A stretch of 35,452 nt of DNA from Candidatus Poseidoniaceae archaeon (GCA_030747785.1 JASLKC010000020.1:1-35452); one strand, 5' to 3'. Shown: positions 25,873 to 35,100, counted from the first letter of the stretch. Translations and numbers: made by a program. The notes: generated by a model not told the origin, from the sequence alone.

Positions 25873-26679
25873 GATTATCTCACGTAACTTCAGGCGTGTA
25901 ACTTCGTCCTCGATTCCCTTTGGTGATAGCAACCAATCTACATAGCGAGGATCTTCTTTCTCAATTCTGAGGAGATCTGTGCCTCGATGACGGCCAAATG
26001 CAACTATGTGCAGACCGTCATCAATCCTGATGCGCCCCTGTGGGTCGAGCGGAGTTAAATCTGCTAATGCTCGACCTAATTCGGATTCTTCAGGTCTTGA
26101 ATCACCATGAATTAACCACTGCTCAATTTCAGGAAGTGAGCGCCTGAACTTAGCGGGATTATCGCGTATTAATTTCCACAGAAGCAAGAGACTAGCGGCG
26201 GCATCTGCCGCAGCATCATGGGCATTTGTGAGGTCAATTCCATGGCGAGCACATTGCGCACCGAGGTTGTGCGGCCTTGGTACCTTTAGCCGCCGCACGG
26301 TCTCAAGCGTGTCGAGCATTACCATTGGTTTGGGCGGGACCATTCCACAACGAAAGTATTCATTCTCCAATAACGGCATATCAAATCGCCGCACATTATG
26401 TCCTACTACTACCGCTCCATCGATAAGGTCGAACAATTCTGCTGCATGGTGTTTAAACACCTTCTCCCCCTTCACCTGAGGGTCATAGATTCCATGAACT
26501 CTAGATGCACCACTAGGTATTGGGCGTTGAGGATTTACCAATACATCATGGTGAATGGCACTTCCATCAGCATCCGCTCCAATCAATGCGACCTGAACAA
26601 TCCGGTCATTATTTGTCGATACGCCTGTTGTTTCAAGGTCGAATGAAAGGACCCGGTGCCCCTCGAGAATGTCGACCAT
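25852..26679 (-). CDS. DnaQ-like 3'-5' exonuclease (DEDDh)
   Basis: Predicted exonuclease acting on DNA or RNA 3' ends. Residues counted from MVDILEGHRV: Exo I FDLETTG with D14 and E16; SRVHGIYD near residue 60; Exo II GHNVRRFDMPLL with D100; Exo III NAHDAAADA with H154 and D159, so all five DEDDh acidic/His residues are present. The last 80 residues contain VAFGRHRGTDLLRIEKEDPRYVDWLL, a short C-terminal domain found in several bacterial DnaQ-like exonucleases and DUF3820-type proteins. Start: ATG at 26679; a TTG two codons upstream is possible. Possible roles are proofreading, repair or RNA turnover. It is one of three DNA-processing genes in the window, with LigA and the nuclease. Confidence 0.93.
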   Translation of the reverse strand: MVDILEGHRVLSFDLETTGVSTNNDRIVQVALIGADADGSAIHHDVLVNPQRPIPSGASRVHGIYDPQVKGEKVFKHHAAELFDLIDGAVVVGHNVRRFDMPLLENEYFRCGMVPPKPMVMLDTLETVRRLKVPRPHNLGAQCARHGIDLTNAHDAAADAAASLLLLWKLIRDNPAKFRRSLPEIEQWLIHGDSRPEESELGRALADLTPLDPQGRIRIDDGLHIVAFGRHRGTDLLRIEKEDPRYVDWLLSPKGIEDEVTRLKLREIISAVRNG

Positions 26680-26752
26680 GAACAAGCGTTGCGTCCAAGG
26701 GCCTTGAACATCACTACGCAGGTCTTATTGAGCAATGAAGCGAGGGAAGGCT

Positions 26753-27085
26753 ATGGGCATCAAGGATTTCTTCAAACGAAAGCCGCCAAAAAAATTGGAG
26801 CCCAAAGAAGAAGCCATCGAATTACCAGAGATGGATAGGGACGCAGTACTTGCCGAAACTCTCTCTACTTTTGCTGAAGAAGATGTGTCAGAACCAATCA
26901 TCGAGATTACTCATGTAAGACCAGAATATGATACTGGAATAGTTGAGGCCGAAGATTTACTTGTCGATGAGATGGATTCTAATTACGAGTTAAACACCGT
27001 TGAGGTTGCCGATGTAGAAGAATTAGGTAATGAACTTGAATCGGTAGAAATAATCGGAGATTTACCTGAAGAAGTTGAATTTTGA
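26753..27085 (+). CDS. Small acidic protein, unknown
   Basis: Product of 110 residues from the ATG at 26753 (MGIKDFFKRKPPKK). An alternative in-frame ATG at 26735 adds six residues; the purine-rich GAGGGAAGG just before 26753 favours the later start. The N-terminus is a short basic amphipathic helix that could touch the membrane or nucleic acid. From residue 20 the chain is strongly acidic and low in hydrophobics (EEAIELPEMDRD, VEVADVEELGNELESVEI), and most of it is probably disordered. Nothing about its function is visible. It is transcribed with the same orientation as the PKD lipoprotein gene 50 bases downstream. Confidence 0.7.
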   Translation: MGIKDFFKRKPPKKLEPKEEAIELPEMDRDAVLAETLSTFAEEDVSEPIIEITHVRPEYDTGIVEAEDLLVDEMDSNYELNTVEVADVEELGNELESVEIIGDLPEEVEF

Positions 27086-27135
27086 CTTCACGCAGAAGGG
27101 ACACGATTAGATAGGAAGCATTCTGTCGTGTTAAC

Positions 27136-28299
27136 ATGCAGCGCCAAGGATGGGTATTCATCCTCTCTTTGCTTGTACTGCAAAGCCTTGCAGGTTGTAC
27201 TGGAGTTTTAGAAACGACAGTTGAACCCCGTGCGGCGCTTACCGCTTATCCCCTTGAGATTCAGGAAGGAGAGATGGTAAATTTCGATGCAAGGGACTCC
27301 GATGCTATCGAGGGTATAATTTCTGATTATTCGTGGGATTTTGGTGATAAGGATTCAGTAAATACCGTAGCGGGCTTCACCTCTCATCAATTCAATGAAC
27401 CAGGACTCTACAATGTTCGTCTTACCGTTACTAATGATCAAGGCGGAACAGATAGCACCACAGTAATGATACGAGTAAACGGCGCACCACGCCTAAATCT
27501 TTCATTACCTGAAGTAATTAGAGCCGGAGACATCGCTCTACTGGATGCAAGTGCTACAGTAGACCCAGAAGGAGCGCCCCTCTCTTTTGAATGGGACCTC
27601 AATCACTTCGAAGATTCTGATAGTGATGGGGATACACGCAATGATATCGATTCGACCGACTCGATTGTATATCTCGAAACAGCATACAGCGGTTCGATAA
27701 CGGGCTCACTCACAGTATCTGATGGTGAGGGAGGAGTTGTACAGGAACAGTTCATTCTTGAAGTTCTTACAAGGATGTACAAGGTAGTGTGGGTGACTCA
27801 GACATTGGATTGGGAATACGATGAATATCTCAACCAGGGCGATGAATGGACAGTTAATCTAACACCTGGAGATGGTGCTAGAATTATTTCATATGAAGCC
27901 CTATTAGAACTCGACCAAGATTTGGTAATGCCTCCAGATAATTTCACATTATCAGTTAATGTGGTTGACGATGGACACCACAGAAGTTCCCAGACCACCC
28001 CGGGAAATATCACTCAAAACGAATCGACTCAAGCCGAGATCAACGGGACCGACCTTAACCCAGAAGGAGAGAATGATGACTATGAGTCCGATTCCGCTGA
28101 ACAGTTAATTGCGGGTCTTCTCAATGAGGCAGGCGCTCGATTTGGACAAGGGGAATGGGTTTGGACAGTTGTTGCAAGAGATGCTGACCCTGATGCATTA
28201 GTCGATGGACTACCTGACCCGGATGGCGGAAATGATTGGCTTCTGACGATTACGATTCAGATAATGGTACCAGTATTAACCGAAGTTGCTTACGAATGA
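27136..28299 (+). CDS. PKD-domain lipoprotein
   Basis: Surface lipoprotein of 387 residues. Signal peptide with lipobox: LSLLVLQSLAGC, Cys at residue 20, followed by TGVL. Two PKD-type beta domains follow: DARDSDAIEGIISDYSWDFGD near residues 50-72 with GLYNVRLTVTNDQGG, then LDASATVDPEGAPLSFEWDLN with a repeat SLTVSDGEGG. An acidic segment (DSDSDGDTRNDIDSTD) may bind calcium. The second half (about 215-387) is beta-rich and not recognised, with an acidic patch PEGENDDYESDSAEQ. Start ATG at 27136. It ends six bases before the converging minus-strand gene. PKD domains commonly mediate protein or polysaccharide contacts at the cell surface; substrate unknown. Confidence 0.87.
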   Translation: MQRQGWVFILSLLVLQSLAGCTGVLETTVEPRAALTAYPLEIQEGEMVNFDARDSDAIEGIISDYSWDFGDKDSVNTVAGFTSHQFNEPGLYNVRLTVTNDQGGTDSTTVMIRVNGAPRLNLSLPEVIRAGDIALLDASATVDPEGAPLSFEWDLNHFEDSDSDGDTRNDIDSTDSIVYLETAYSGSITGSLTVSDGEGGVVQEQFILEVLTRMYKVVWVTQTLDWEYDEYLNQGDEWTVNLTPGDGARIISYEALLELDQDLVMPPDNFTLSVNVVDDGHHRSSQTTPGNITQNESTQAEINGTDLNPEGENDDYESDSAEQLIAGLLNEAGARFGQGEWVWTVVARDADPDALVDGLPDPDGGNDWLLTITIQIMVPVLTEVAYE

Positions 28300-28304
28300 A
28301 CAGT

Positions 28305-28319
28305 TTCAGTTGAACTGAA
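28305..28319. terminator. Palindrome between converging genes
   Basis: TTCAGTT-G-AACTGAA spans the narrow gap and the end of the minus gene. As RNA it would form a short stem with a five-base loop. Bidirectional terminator is possible but the stem is weak and there is no T-run. Confidence 0.25.
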
Positions 28320-28659
28320 TTGGTTGCACACTTTTCCAGTTTGCAGTTGCTAATTTCTTAGCCTTACCATCTGCGATAATTGGATGGATGTCATTAAGAC
28401 GTCCGTGCATTCCATGAACTTGGAATTTGACTCGCAGTTCGACATTTCGGTCACGTTCAGCGGCCTCCATCTGCTCATCATCGAGGTCAATATTTGCCAT
28501 TTCCTTCCCAGTTGTGGCTGAGTAGATTGAGAACTTATTTCCACTGATAGTAGCTCTTGGCTTGAAATCCCAATCATCGGGATGCTCCATCCAAACATCG
28601 AGGTCAATAGACAGTAAGTCACGGATGTTTACGCGCTTGATTGCGATGGTGTCGACCAT
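28306..28659 (-). CDS. Small unknown protein
   Basis: Product of 117 residues starting MVDTIAIKRVNIRDL, the in-frame ATG closest to a plausible promoter; an upstream ATG at 28731 would add 24 residues with an atypical Pro/Gly-rich sequence. The sequence is soluble, mixed alpha/beta: an N-terminal strand-helix, the acidic DLDVWMEHPDDWDFKP, a beta part (ATISGNKFSIYSATTGKEMANIDL) and a basic C-terminus (ADGKAKKLATANWKSVQ). No cysteine set or catalytic motif was recognised and I can name no family. It converges with the PKD lipoprotein and diverges from the next small gene across about 100 bases. Confidence 0.7.
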   Translation of the reverse strand: MVDTIAIKRVNIRDLLSIDLDVWMEHPDDWDFKPRATISGNKFSIYSATTGKEMANIDLDDEQMEAAERDRNVELRVKFQVHGMHGRLNDIHPIIADGKAKKLATANWKSVQPIQFN

Positions 28660-28734
28660 GGTACTCAGACCTGCGAGAAGCCGGCCATTCAAATTCCTTC
28701 CCTTTGGGCTGGGCCCCATGGGTTCCCACAATTT

Positions 28735-28744
28735 CTTTGATATG
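28735..28744 (+). promoter_or_regulatory. Possible TATA box of small wHTH-like gene
   Basis: TTTGATATGG is centred about 27 bases before the ATG at 28767, which is the spacing expected if the transcript starts at that ATG (leaderless). Confidence 0.35.
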
Positions 28745-28766
28745 GGTAAAGGAAATGTTGGAAATT

Positions 28767-29048
28767 ATGGTTCCACCAACCGCGGGCAAAGGCTCACAAA
28801 AATTGGCACGAAGAGTTAGATTGACAGAGGAAATAAAGCGATTTGTATTTGCCAATCCAGGTTGCAGTGCTCAAACGATTGTAGCTTTCCTATCAGTTGA
28901 CCAGAATATGAGAAACCATGGCTTAACACCTCGAAAAATCGGCTTCTTCATTCCACGATATCTGAAAGCATACCTAACTTGGTGGCAAGACCATACTGCA
29001 GGACGTCGCGTTTACGGTCCAACCGAAGGCGATGAGTCGACATCCTGA
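28767..29048 (+). CDS. Small helical (wHTH-like?) protein, unknown
   Basis: Product of 93 residues from ATG 28767 (MVPPTAGKGSQKLARRV). ATG 28755 (MLEI) is in the same frame and also possible; the frame continues upstream but that part overlaps the opposite gene's leader and lacks plausible protein character. The basic N-terminus is followed by TEEIKRFVFANPGCSAQTIVAFL and NHGLTPRKIGFFIPRYLKAYLTWW, a helix-turn-helix-like succession, so a small DNA-binding protein is possible. The tail is polar (GDESTS). No known family was recognised. The TATA-like element at 28735 supports the start. The next gene, the HAD hydrolase, begins 26 bases downstream in the same orientation. Confidence 0.68.
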   Translation: MVPPTAGKGSQKLARRVRLTEEIKRFVFANPGCSAQTIVAFLSVDQNMRNHGLTPRKIGFFIPRYLKAYLTWWQDHTAGRRVYGPTEGDESTS

Positions 29049-29074
29049 AGCGGGTCAGGCGCTCAGGCCGTGTT

Positions 29075-29734
29075 ATGGGTGAGGTTGCGGCCTACTTCGA
29101 TCTCGACGGCACCCTGCTCGATGCTTCGAGTGAGAAAACCCTTGCAACAGAGCTTGGAAAGCGTAGACCATGGCGCATTCCAGTCGCAACAATCTCTTGG
29201 ACTCTGGGCTTTTTGAGCAATATTTTGACGGGTAGTGCAGTATATGATGCGGCCCGCAATAGAGGCCACTTCGCCTTTTCAAATTGGGAGATCCTCAATA
29301 GGCTAGCAAAAATCATCGCTCCTAAGTTGGCTAAACGTATTCCAGAAGAGGCTAGAGAGCGCGTTCAATGGCATCGCGACCAAGGCCACCGCCTTGTCCT
29401 AATTTCTGCAACAATCAAGCCAATGGCATTAGCGATGGGCGCTGAACTTGGTATGGATGAGGTTTATGGCTGTGGGCCGGATGAGATGAAAGGCTTCATT
29501 TCAGGTTCTGAAAAAGGCTGGTCCGTCCCCCGAAGAAAAGGCAAGGTGCCAATTGTCAAAGCAGATGCTGAAGCCAACAATCACGACCTTTCACAGTGTT
29601 GGGCCTATGGAAATACTCACGCCGACTCCTTCTTCATGAAGGAGTGCGGTAACCCTGTAGCAATCAATGCCAAAGGTGCTCTCAAGGCAATAGCAGAAGA
29701 GCATGATTGGGAGATGCACAATTGGCGAATCTAA
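29075..29734 (+). CDS. HAD-superfamily IB phosphatase
   Basis: Predicted phosphatase of the haloacid dehalogenase superfamily, subclass IB, like phosphoserine phosphatases and lipid-head-group phosphatases. The 219-residue product has motif I DLDGTLL (Asp9 nucleophile, Asp11), motif II LISAT (Ser111), a Lys in KGKVP near residue 157 and motif III GNTHAD (Asp184). Motif III as GN-x-H-x-D is characteristic of HAD-IB proteins of unknown or phospholipid-related function rather than SerB itself (GDGxND). The helical cap lies between residues 20 and 100. Substrate is unknown: small phosphomonoester or lipid phosphate are options. It is followed, across a 49-base gap with a hairpin, by tRNA-Arg. Confidence 0.9.
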   Translation: MGEVAAYFDLDGTLLDASSEKTLATELGKRRPWRIPVATISWTLGFLSNILTGSAVYDAARNRGHFAFSNWEILNRLAKIIAPKLAKRIPEEARERVQWHRDQGHRLVLISATIKPMALAMGAELGMDEVYGCGPDEMKGFISGSEKGWSVPRRKGKVPIVKADAEANNHDLSQCWAYGNTHADSFFMKECGNPVAINAKGALKAIAEEHDWEMHNWRI

Positions 29735-29747
29735 AGACAGCCCTCGC

Positions 29748-29755
29748 GCTTAAAT
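29748..29755 (+). promoter_or_regulatory. Possible TATA box of tRNA-Arg
   Basis: CTTAAATG lies about 33 bases before the mature tRNA 5' end, a usual distance for an archaeal tRNA promoter with a short 5' leader. A GCCGG-TCGC-CCGGC hairpin (29763-29776) sits between it and the tRNA. Confidence 0.35.
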
Positions 29756-29783
29756 GGCGAAGGCCGGTCGCCCGGCTTGCACT

Positions 29784-29857
29784 GGCCCCATAGTGTAGCC
29801 TGGATATCACAGTGGCTTGCGGAGCCACGAACCCGTGTTCGAATCGCGGTGGGGCCG
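29784..29857 (+). tRNA. tRNA-Arg (anticodon GCG)
   Basis: Complete cloverleaf. Acceptor GGCCCCA / TGGGGCC has seven pairs and discriminator G. D-arm GTGT / TCAC has three pairs plus a T13-T22 mismatch, the same defect as in tRNA-Pro of this window. Anticodon stem GTGGC / GCCAC with loop TTGCGGA gives anticodon GCG, reading CGC and CGU. The variable loop is four bases. The T-arm is CCGTG-TTCGAAT-CGCGG. CCA not encoded, no intron. It faces the converging membrane-protein gene three bases away. Confidence 0.93.
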
Positions 29858-29860
29858 CTC

Positions 29861-30481
29861 TCATTCTTCTTCGAGTGTAAGCGTTACTTTCGGGTAAAGT
29901 GCGGCCCTTGCTCCAGCATTGAGTAGTGGCAGGGCAGATAGTGCCATACAAATGGCCATGCAAATGCCACACAAATATCCCAAATTCCTGTACGCAATAG
30001 TCAAACTCGGCGGTAGCATTTCTGCCGAAATTGAGTATATTTCCCAGTTTGCATAAATTCCACCAAGGGCTGCGAGTAGACAGCCTCCAATTGCAAGTTT
30101 TGACCCTTGGCCATTTAGACGGAACAAGAGAATACCCCCCACAAAAATCAGTACTGCGCCAATCATGATCGACCAACCCCTGATTGAATATGCCCCACTA
30201 TCTCTCGCTTTATCGTGGAATTCTTGGTATTCCTCATCAGTGATTTCATCTCCACCATTGCGTACATTTGTTAGTAGCAAATCAAGGTCTTCTTGGGTGA
30301 GGTCTTCAGCAAATGAACTAGCGATGTCACCATAGGCCACTACCCCCATTAGCAGGGACCCTAAGATGAGCAAGATTGCAATGGTTTTGGGACCTTTCCT
30401 GTCGGGTTTGACAGCAAAGATTTCTGCAGGTGGAGCAAGGCCATCATCGCCACTCATTCGCATTGAGAAACTATCACTCAT
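29861..30481 (-). CDS. Four-helix membrane protein, unknown
   Basis: Integral membrane protein of 206 residues. Start ATG 30481 (MSDSFSMRMSGDDG) overlaps the stop of the thioesterase gene by eight bases, favouring it over the GTG two codons upstream. Hydrophobic segments: TIAILLILGSLLMGVVAYGDIA near residues 33-55; WSIMIGAVLIFVGGILLF; LAIGGCLLAALGGIYANWEIY; and GYLCGICMAICMALSALPLL. Between the first and second is an acidic loop (EDLTQEDLDLLLTNVRNGGDEITDEEY). The C-terminus is short. No family recognised. Last gene of a minus-strand run of four; it ends beside tRNA-Arg. Confidence 0.78.
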   Translation of the reverse strand: MSDSFSMRMSGDDGLAPPAEIFAVKPDRKGPKTIAILLILGSLLMGVVAYGDIASSFAEDLTQEDLDLLLTNVRNGGDEITDEEYQEFHDKARDSGAYSIRGWSIMIGAVLIFVGGILLFRLNGQGSKLAIGGCLLAALGGIYANWEIYSISAEMLPPSLTIAYRNLGYLCGICMAICMALSALPLLNAGARAALYPKVTLTLEEE

Positions 30482-30887
30482 TACCACATGCCTCCAGACC
30501 CGTACGCAATAAATCTGGAATGGTCATGGATTCCATACTATCCATAGAAACACAGGCAGTCACCTGTTCACTACTCCAAAGCAACTCACCATTCTGGTTG
30601 TTGAATCGGTATTGCCATGTGCATGATTTATTGCCAATCGCACTAATCCAAATTACTGCATTTACAGTATCACCATAGCGTAAAGGAGCATGAAATGTAC
30701 TCTTGATATCGACTACTGGGAAACCGATGCGGTGCTTTGAGAGAATCGTAGGGTAATCAATCCCGCAAGCCTCTTCCCAAAACTCCTCGAAGAAACGGTG
30801 AGCGAGGTCGTAGATTCGGGGGTAAAAGGCAATACCAGCCATATCTACCATCGGAAAGTCGACTCTACGAGTAAGTCTAACCGCCAT
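30474..30887 (-). CDS. Hotdog-fold acyl-CoA thioesterase (4HBT-like)
   Basis: Likely hydrolyses acyl- or aryl-CoA thioesters. The 137-residue product has the 4-hydroxybenzoyl-CoA thioesterase/YbgC pattern: RVDFPMVDMAGIAFYPRIYDLAHRFFEEF near residues 8-36, with D15 in the catalytic aspartate position and the GIAFYPRI loop typical of the family, then HRIGFPVVDIKSTFHAPLRYGDTV and CTWQYRFNNQNGELLWSSEQVTACV, which form the central sheet. Start at ATG 30887 gives a normal family length; an ATG at 30938 would add 17 residues and overlap the pentapeptide gene. It shares an eight-base overlap with the next membrane-protein gene. Confidence 0.88.
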   Translation of the reverse strand: MAVRLTRRVDFPMVDMAGIAFYPRIYDLAHRFFEEFWEEACGIDYPTILSKHRIGFPVVDIKSTFHAPLRYGDTVNAVIWISAIGNKSCTWQYRFNNQNGELLWSSEQVTACVSMDSMESMTIPDLLRTGLEACGNE

Positions 30888-30913
30888 GAAGCAGACCACA
30901 GGCCGCCTGTTAA

Positions 30914-31336
30914 TCAAGCATCCTCGGGCATTGGCCATTTCTTTGCCAAGACCTTGGATAGGTCGGCATCGATTTTAGCATTCCACCAATCACTGCCCTG
31001 CCAAATAGCATATCGACCACGAATACCTCTGAGGTCTGCCCCTTCAAATTTACAATTTCGAAAATTTGAGAGATTTAATCTCGCTTTACGGAGATCACAT
31101 CCTCTGAAATCACAATCATCGAATGCTGATTTCATAAGGTCTGCTTCAAACATTGAAGCTCTCCTAAAATCACTGCTGACAAAATTTCCCTCGGTCATAT
31201 CGACTCCATCGAGGATAGCACGTCGGAAGTTGGAACGAGGATGGTTCCCTCTTCGCAATAATTCGCCCTTCTTGTTTTGGAAGGACCAATCAATTGGCGT
31301 TTCTTCTTCGTCGGTGGCACTGCCCGACATTACCAT
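30914..31336 (-). CDS. Pentapeptide-repeat protein
   Basis: Small protein of 140 residues that should fold as a right-handed quadrilateral beta-helix. The region of residues about 35-105 is built of five-residue units of the type A(D/N)(L/F)xx: SNFRRAILDG, GNFVSSDFRR, ADLMKSAFDD, CDFRGCDLRK, LNLSNFRNC and ADLRGI. N-terminus is polar (SGSATDEEET), C-terminus basic (KVLAKKWPMPEDA). The start is the ATG at 31336 with GAGG upstream; a second ATG two codons on is possible. Family members have varied roles, including topoisomerase protection, but none can be assigned here. It lies 10 bases after the winged-helix gene and 26 bases before the thioesterase gene. Confidence 0.9.
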   Translation of the reverse strand: MVMSGSATDEEETPIDWSFQNKKGELLRRGNHPRSNFRRAILDGVDMTEGNFVSSDFRRASMFEADLMKSAFDDCDFRGCDLRKARLNLSNFRNCKFEGADLRGIRGRYAIWQGSDWWNAKIDADLSKVLAKKWPMPEDA

Positions 31337-31346
31337 GGAATCCGCC

Positions 31347-31847
31347 TCAGTATCGTGAACGCTTGTCCAGATGCGCTCTTCCTTCAGGTGTCAAAACCGA
31401 GTATCGGTTCTTTTCCTTCGCGGAAGGCGGTATTGAAAGGAAACCACGTTCCCTAAGCCGATTCAAGTAAAGTGAGAGATTACCAGGCGCTTCTAGCCCA
31501 GCATCTTCGAATAAGATTTCAATAACACGTGGAGGGCTATCGTTCACACCTTCTACATCGCGTAAATATTGGATTGCACCTAGAACTTGATCCGGCTTGC
31601 GAATCAAACTACAATTTTCAATCAAAGCACGGAATGAAGACCCTCGTTCAGGGAGGCCAGCACCGCGTGCTGCTTCAACAGCGGCTTCAATTGCAAGCTC
31701 TCTCGCATTCCGAATGCGTGATAGAGCAATGGACCAAGTATCATCATCACGAACGCGTACAAGTCGCTCGTCCACACTAGACTGTGCGCCAGTAAGGTCA
31801 ATTTCGACATCACCGGCTCGAATCAAGATTTTTGCTTCATCGTCCAT
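31347..31847 (-). CDS. Winged-helix protein, probable regulator
   Basis: Product of 166 residues from ATG 31847 (MDDEAKILIRAGDVEIDLTG) with AGAGGGA upstream; the in-frame ATG 31886 would add 13 residues. Residues about 5-20 form a beta part (AKILIRAGDVEIDLTG) that recalls small archaeal domains of similar pattern. A helical middle follows (WSIALSRIRNARELAIEAAVEAARG), and the last 55 residues look like a winged helix (RVIEILFEDAG, LSLYLNRLRERGFL then a wing SAKEKNRYSVLTPEGRAHL). First gene of a four-gene minus-strand run and next to an inverted repeat in the shared promoter region, so autoregulation is possible. Target genes are not known. Confidence 0.75.
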   Translation of the reverse strand: MDDEAKILIRAGDVEIDLTGAQSSVDERLVRVRDDDTWSIALSRIRNARELAIEAAVEAARGAGLPERGSSFRALIENCSLIRKPDQVLGAIQYLRDVEGVNDSPPRVIEILFEDAGLEAPGNLSLYLNRLRERGFLSIPPSAKEKNRYSVLTPEGRAHLDKRSRY

Positions 31848-31900
31848 TCCACATCCCTCTGTGGGGCCGACCGGCCTTTCATACATAATCGTTTCAACAG

Positions 31901-31923
31901 TTCATTTTCTTAGATAAAATGAA
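31901..31923. promoter_or_regulatory. Inverted repeat, candidate operator
   Basis: Perfect inverted repeat TTCATTTT / AAAATGAA with a seven-base spacer, in the 262 bases between two divergent genes, 54 bases upstream of the winged-helix ATG. AT-rich sequence here could overlap the TATA box of the minus-strand operon. A regulator binding as a dimer would suit it. Confidence 0.45.
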
Positions 31924-32100
31924 ACAAATCAGGCTTTTTCATGTACGCAGTACCCCATACATACCCCCTAAAACCACATGTTAATGAATTCCTGTAAGAA
32001 ATAACGGAATGGCAATCCACATGTATCGGGAAAACCCAAATCACTACGAGCCCGTTTGGGAGAAGGCACTTGAAGGTCGGACGGTTTCCGCAAAACCCCG

Positions 32101-32106
32101 GGTGAT
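32101..32106 (+). promoter_or_regulatory. Shine-Dalgarno of FG-GAP gene
   Basis: GGTGAT matches the archaeal 16S rRNA tail complement and lies three bases before ATG 32110; spacing is a little short. Confidence 0.5.
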
Positions 32107-32109
32107 AAC

Positions 32110-35100
32110 ATGAGCCGCGTCTCTCCCCTGTTCATCGTAGCCATTCTCATGGTGTCTACACTGCCTGTTACTGTGATGCATGCAAGTGCAGAACAAACTA
32201 CAATGTCCAATTTCTCAGGCGGCTTTGCCACCGTGGATATCGCACTAAATGGGACTCAATCACACTCTTCTGTAACACTAGATATCCCCCGAAATGTAAC
32301 GTTTGTTACAGCATCGTTCGATATTGAAATCGATGCGGATGACGATAGTCCGGGCGAGGTTTGGCTTGATATTGATGAGGATGGGGAGAATGAATGGCAA
32401 TTTACTTCTCCAGGATATGGAGCCATTGGGCATCAGAATGAATTCTATACCGATTCAAGTTATGCTAATATTCAATATACAGGCTCAACAATATCTTCTC
32501 CGGGCTTCTATCTTCCTTCAACTTCTACCTTGAAGAGTTCGCAATTCAATGCATCATTCTCTCCCAACCTAGGAGGCGGTTTCTTCGACGTAGGGCAATT
32601 GGTTGATTTCACCACAGGAGATGTAGATGGAGATGGCCTTTCAGAAGTAGTCGCTCTTTCAAATGATAACAGTTCTACTGGTATTGGGACCGCGATTACA
32701 TGGCTTGATTGGAGCACAACGAATGGACATGTAACAAATAATTGGATTTCCACATGTGATAATGCAACATTTCTTTCCATCGCCGATATCAATGGAGATG
32801 GCGCAGAAGATGTAGCAGCGTTCGATTTAACCGAAAACCTCGCTTGTATTCATATGTACAATTCCACTACTGGAACTTTCGATTCCAATCAAAATATTTC
32901 GACACCTTCGGGACTAATCGCTGGTCTAATTGGAGATCTGACGAACGATGGAATGGCCGATATAATCTCAATTCATGCTTTAGGAACTTTATCCATTCAG
33001 CCATGGGCCAATATATCAGGTACTTTTTCCTCCTCCACAACAGAACAAATCGAACCAAATGGAACGAATGGCATTCCAGCAAATCTTGTAAGCCTTCAAT
33101 ATGGAGATTTCTTTGGAACTGGAAACGAGAGCGTTTTGGTATCAGACCATCAAGCCCACTGGACAAATTGGGATTTTTGGTCTGGATATTGGGCCGTTAA
33201 TCCACTGGTTACCTTCGACAATATCAAACAAAACGAAATAGCGGTAGACCTCGATGGAGATGGTGATACAGATTTCATCGGAGAAAATGACCAGGGTTAC
33301 GCAATATTACTCAATAATGGAAGCGCATGGGATACAACGATATTCCAATCACAACTCAATTTATTCAATGCTACAATTTGCGATTACAATGGCGATGGAG
33401 ATTTGAGTGTGATGATTCCATCAGCTGGTGTTAGCGATGGTTCTGCAAGTACCATTGAAGGAAATATTTCCCTTCAAGCCATCAACGCAACGACGGTTGG
33501 TAGCATCGATCCCCTCGCCCCTGAACCTTGGTCTTTACCAACTCGAATACTGTGTATAGATATGGATGGAGATAACCATGATGAACAAATTGTGGCTGCA
33601 GGAGAATCCATCAAGGGATTGTTCATCGGTGGATGGCACACCACCTCCTTCGATGCAGATGGTGACGGAACTTCCGATGCAACACAAGAAGGGTATGCTG
33701 GTGATGGCAGCTTTGGCTTAGATGCAATGCCATTGATAGATTATTACGACGTAATAAGAGATGAAATAGGGCCATTATTGCTCACACTCCCTGTAATTAC
33801 AGATGATTATGGAATAGAAATGGCCAATATTTCAATCGGTGTTGATTCAACAGGGTTTGGAACTTTCAACCTTTCAGGTCTAGATATTGGATATGATGCA
33901 TCTTTCCAAGTAAATTACAATCCGCATGCCATTGTTAATCTGACCAATGCAATCAATACACGAATGACAGGAGGGGTGGGAACATTCCCTATCGCTTTGT
34001 CATTCAATTCAACGGATTCAGGGCTAATTACGATTACCAATCTAAATGCGATACATACACCAGGTGCTCCAGCAATCTCTCTTCCTATTACTCCAACTTT
34101 GGTTCTGAAAGATCTAACTCCATCGGAAGTAACTCTTTCTTGGGACGATATGATTTCTTTCGGAACAGATTTCGTTCGATTCGAAGTGTTCCGTTACAAT
34201 GCATCTATCGAAGCAATTGATATCAACTCCCCATATGCAATATCGATGGCAAATATCACCGTAGATGATGAAGTATCAATCGGAGTCACATACACATATG
34301 CTGTGAGAAGTATACACACCTTCGGTATAACTTCCAACCTCTCAAATTTACTTGAGGTCACCATACCATACCCCGCCCCGCCCGATGCAGTAACAGGAGT
34401 AACAGTGGCCGACGTTGATGCTGATGAAGGTGGTTCTTTGATAGTGACTTGGGACCTGCTGCCAGCGTCAAGCCTGCCTTACCCATATGGCATCGATTCT
34501 TATGATGTATACTACTCAACCTCAGAATTCAATTCGACGGATAATGCAACTCAGATCGGCTGGGGTAATTGGTATTGGGATACAATGACATTCACAGGTT
34601 TAACTGATGGAACAGGATACTGGTTCGCAGTTGTTGGAGAAGATGCGTTTGGAAATTACACCAAGGAAGTGGTCTCAGTAGGGCCAACTTATCCACGCAA
34701 TGACACCCCCCTTCCTGTTGTAATAGATATTGAAACATCTCCGGTTATTGGCATTGGCCACCCTCTTGATATCGATTTGACCGCATGGGCGGGAGGCATT
34801 GAAAATACTCCAGTTGGCTCAGTAACAATAACATTAGCTAATTCTACTGATTCGTGGCTACTCGCAGAGGATTGGTCAGGAGTCCATTCTTCAGACCTTT
34901 CATCATTGGGCTCTTGGGCAGCAGACTTGAGAGGCGATGTCACAATTTGGGCCAATTATAGTGGAGACGCTGGTACTGAGCAAATGAGGCCAATTGCCTC
35001 AGCATCAACTTCTGTAAACAGGACTGTTACAGTAGATGCAACATTCAGTGCTGCAGAACCATATTACTTACTCGATTGGGATGGAGAAAGCGATGTACGA

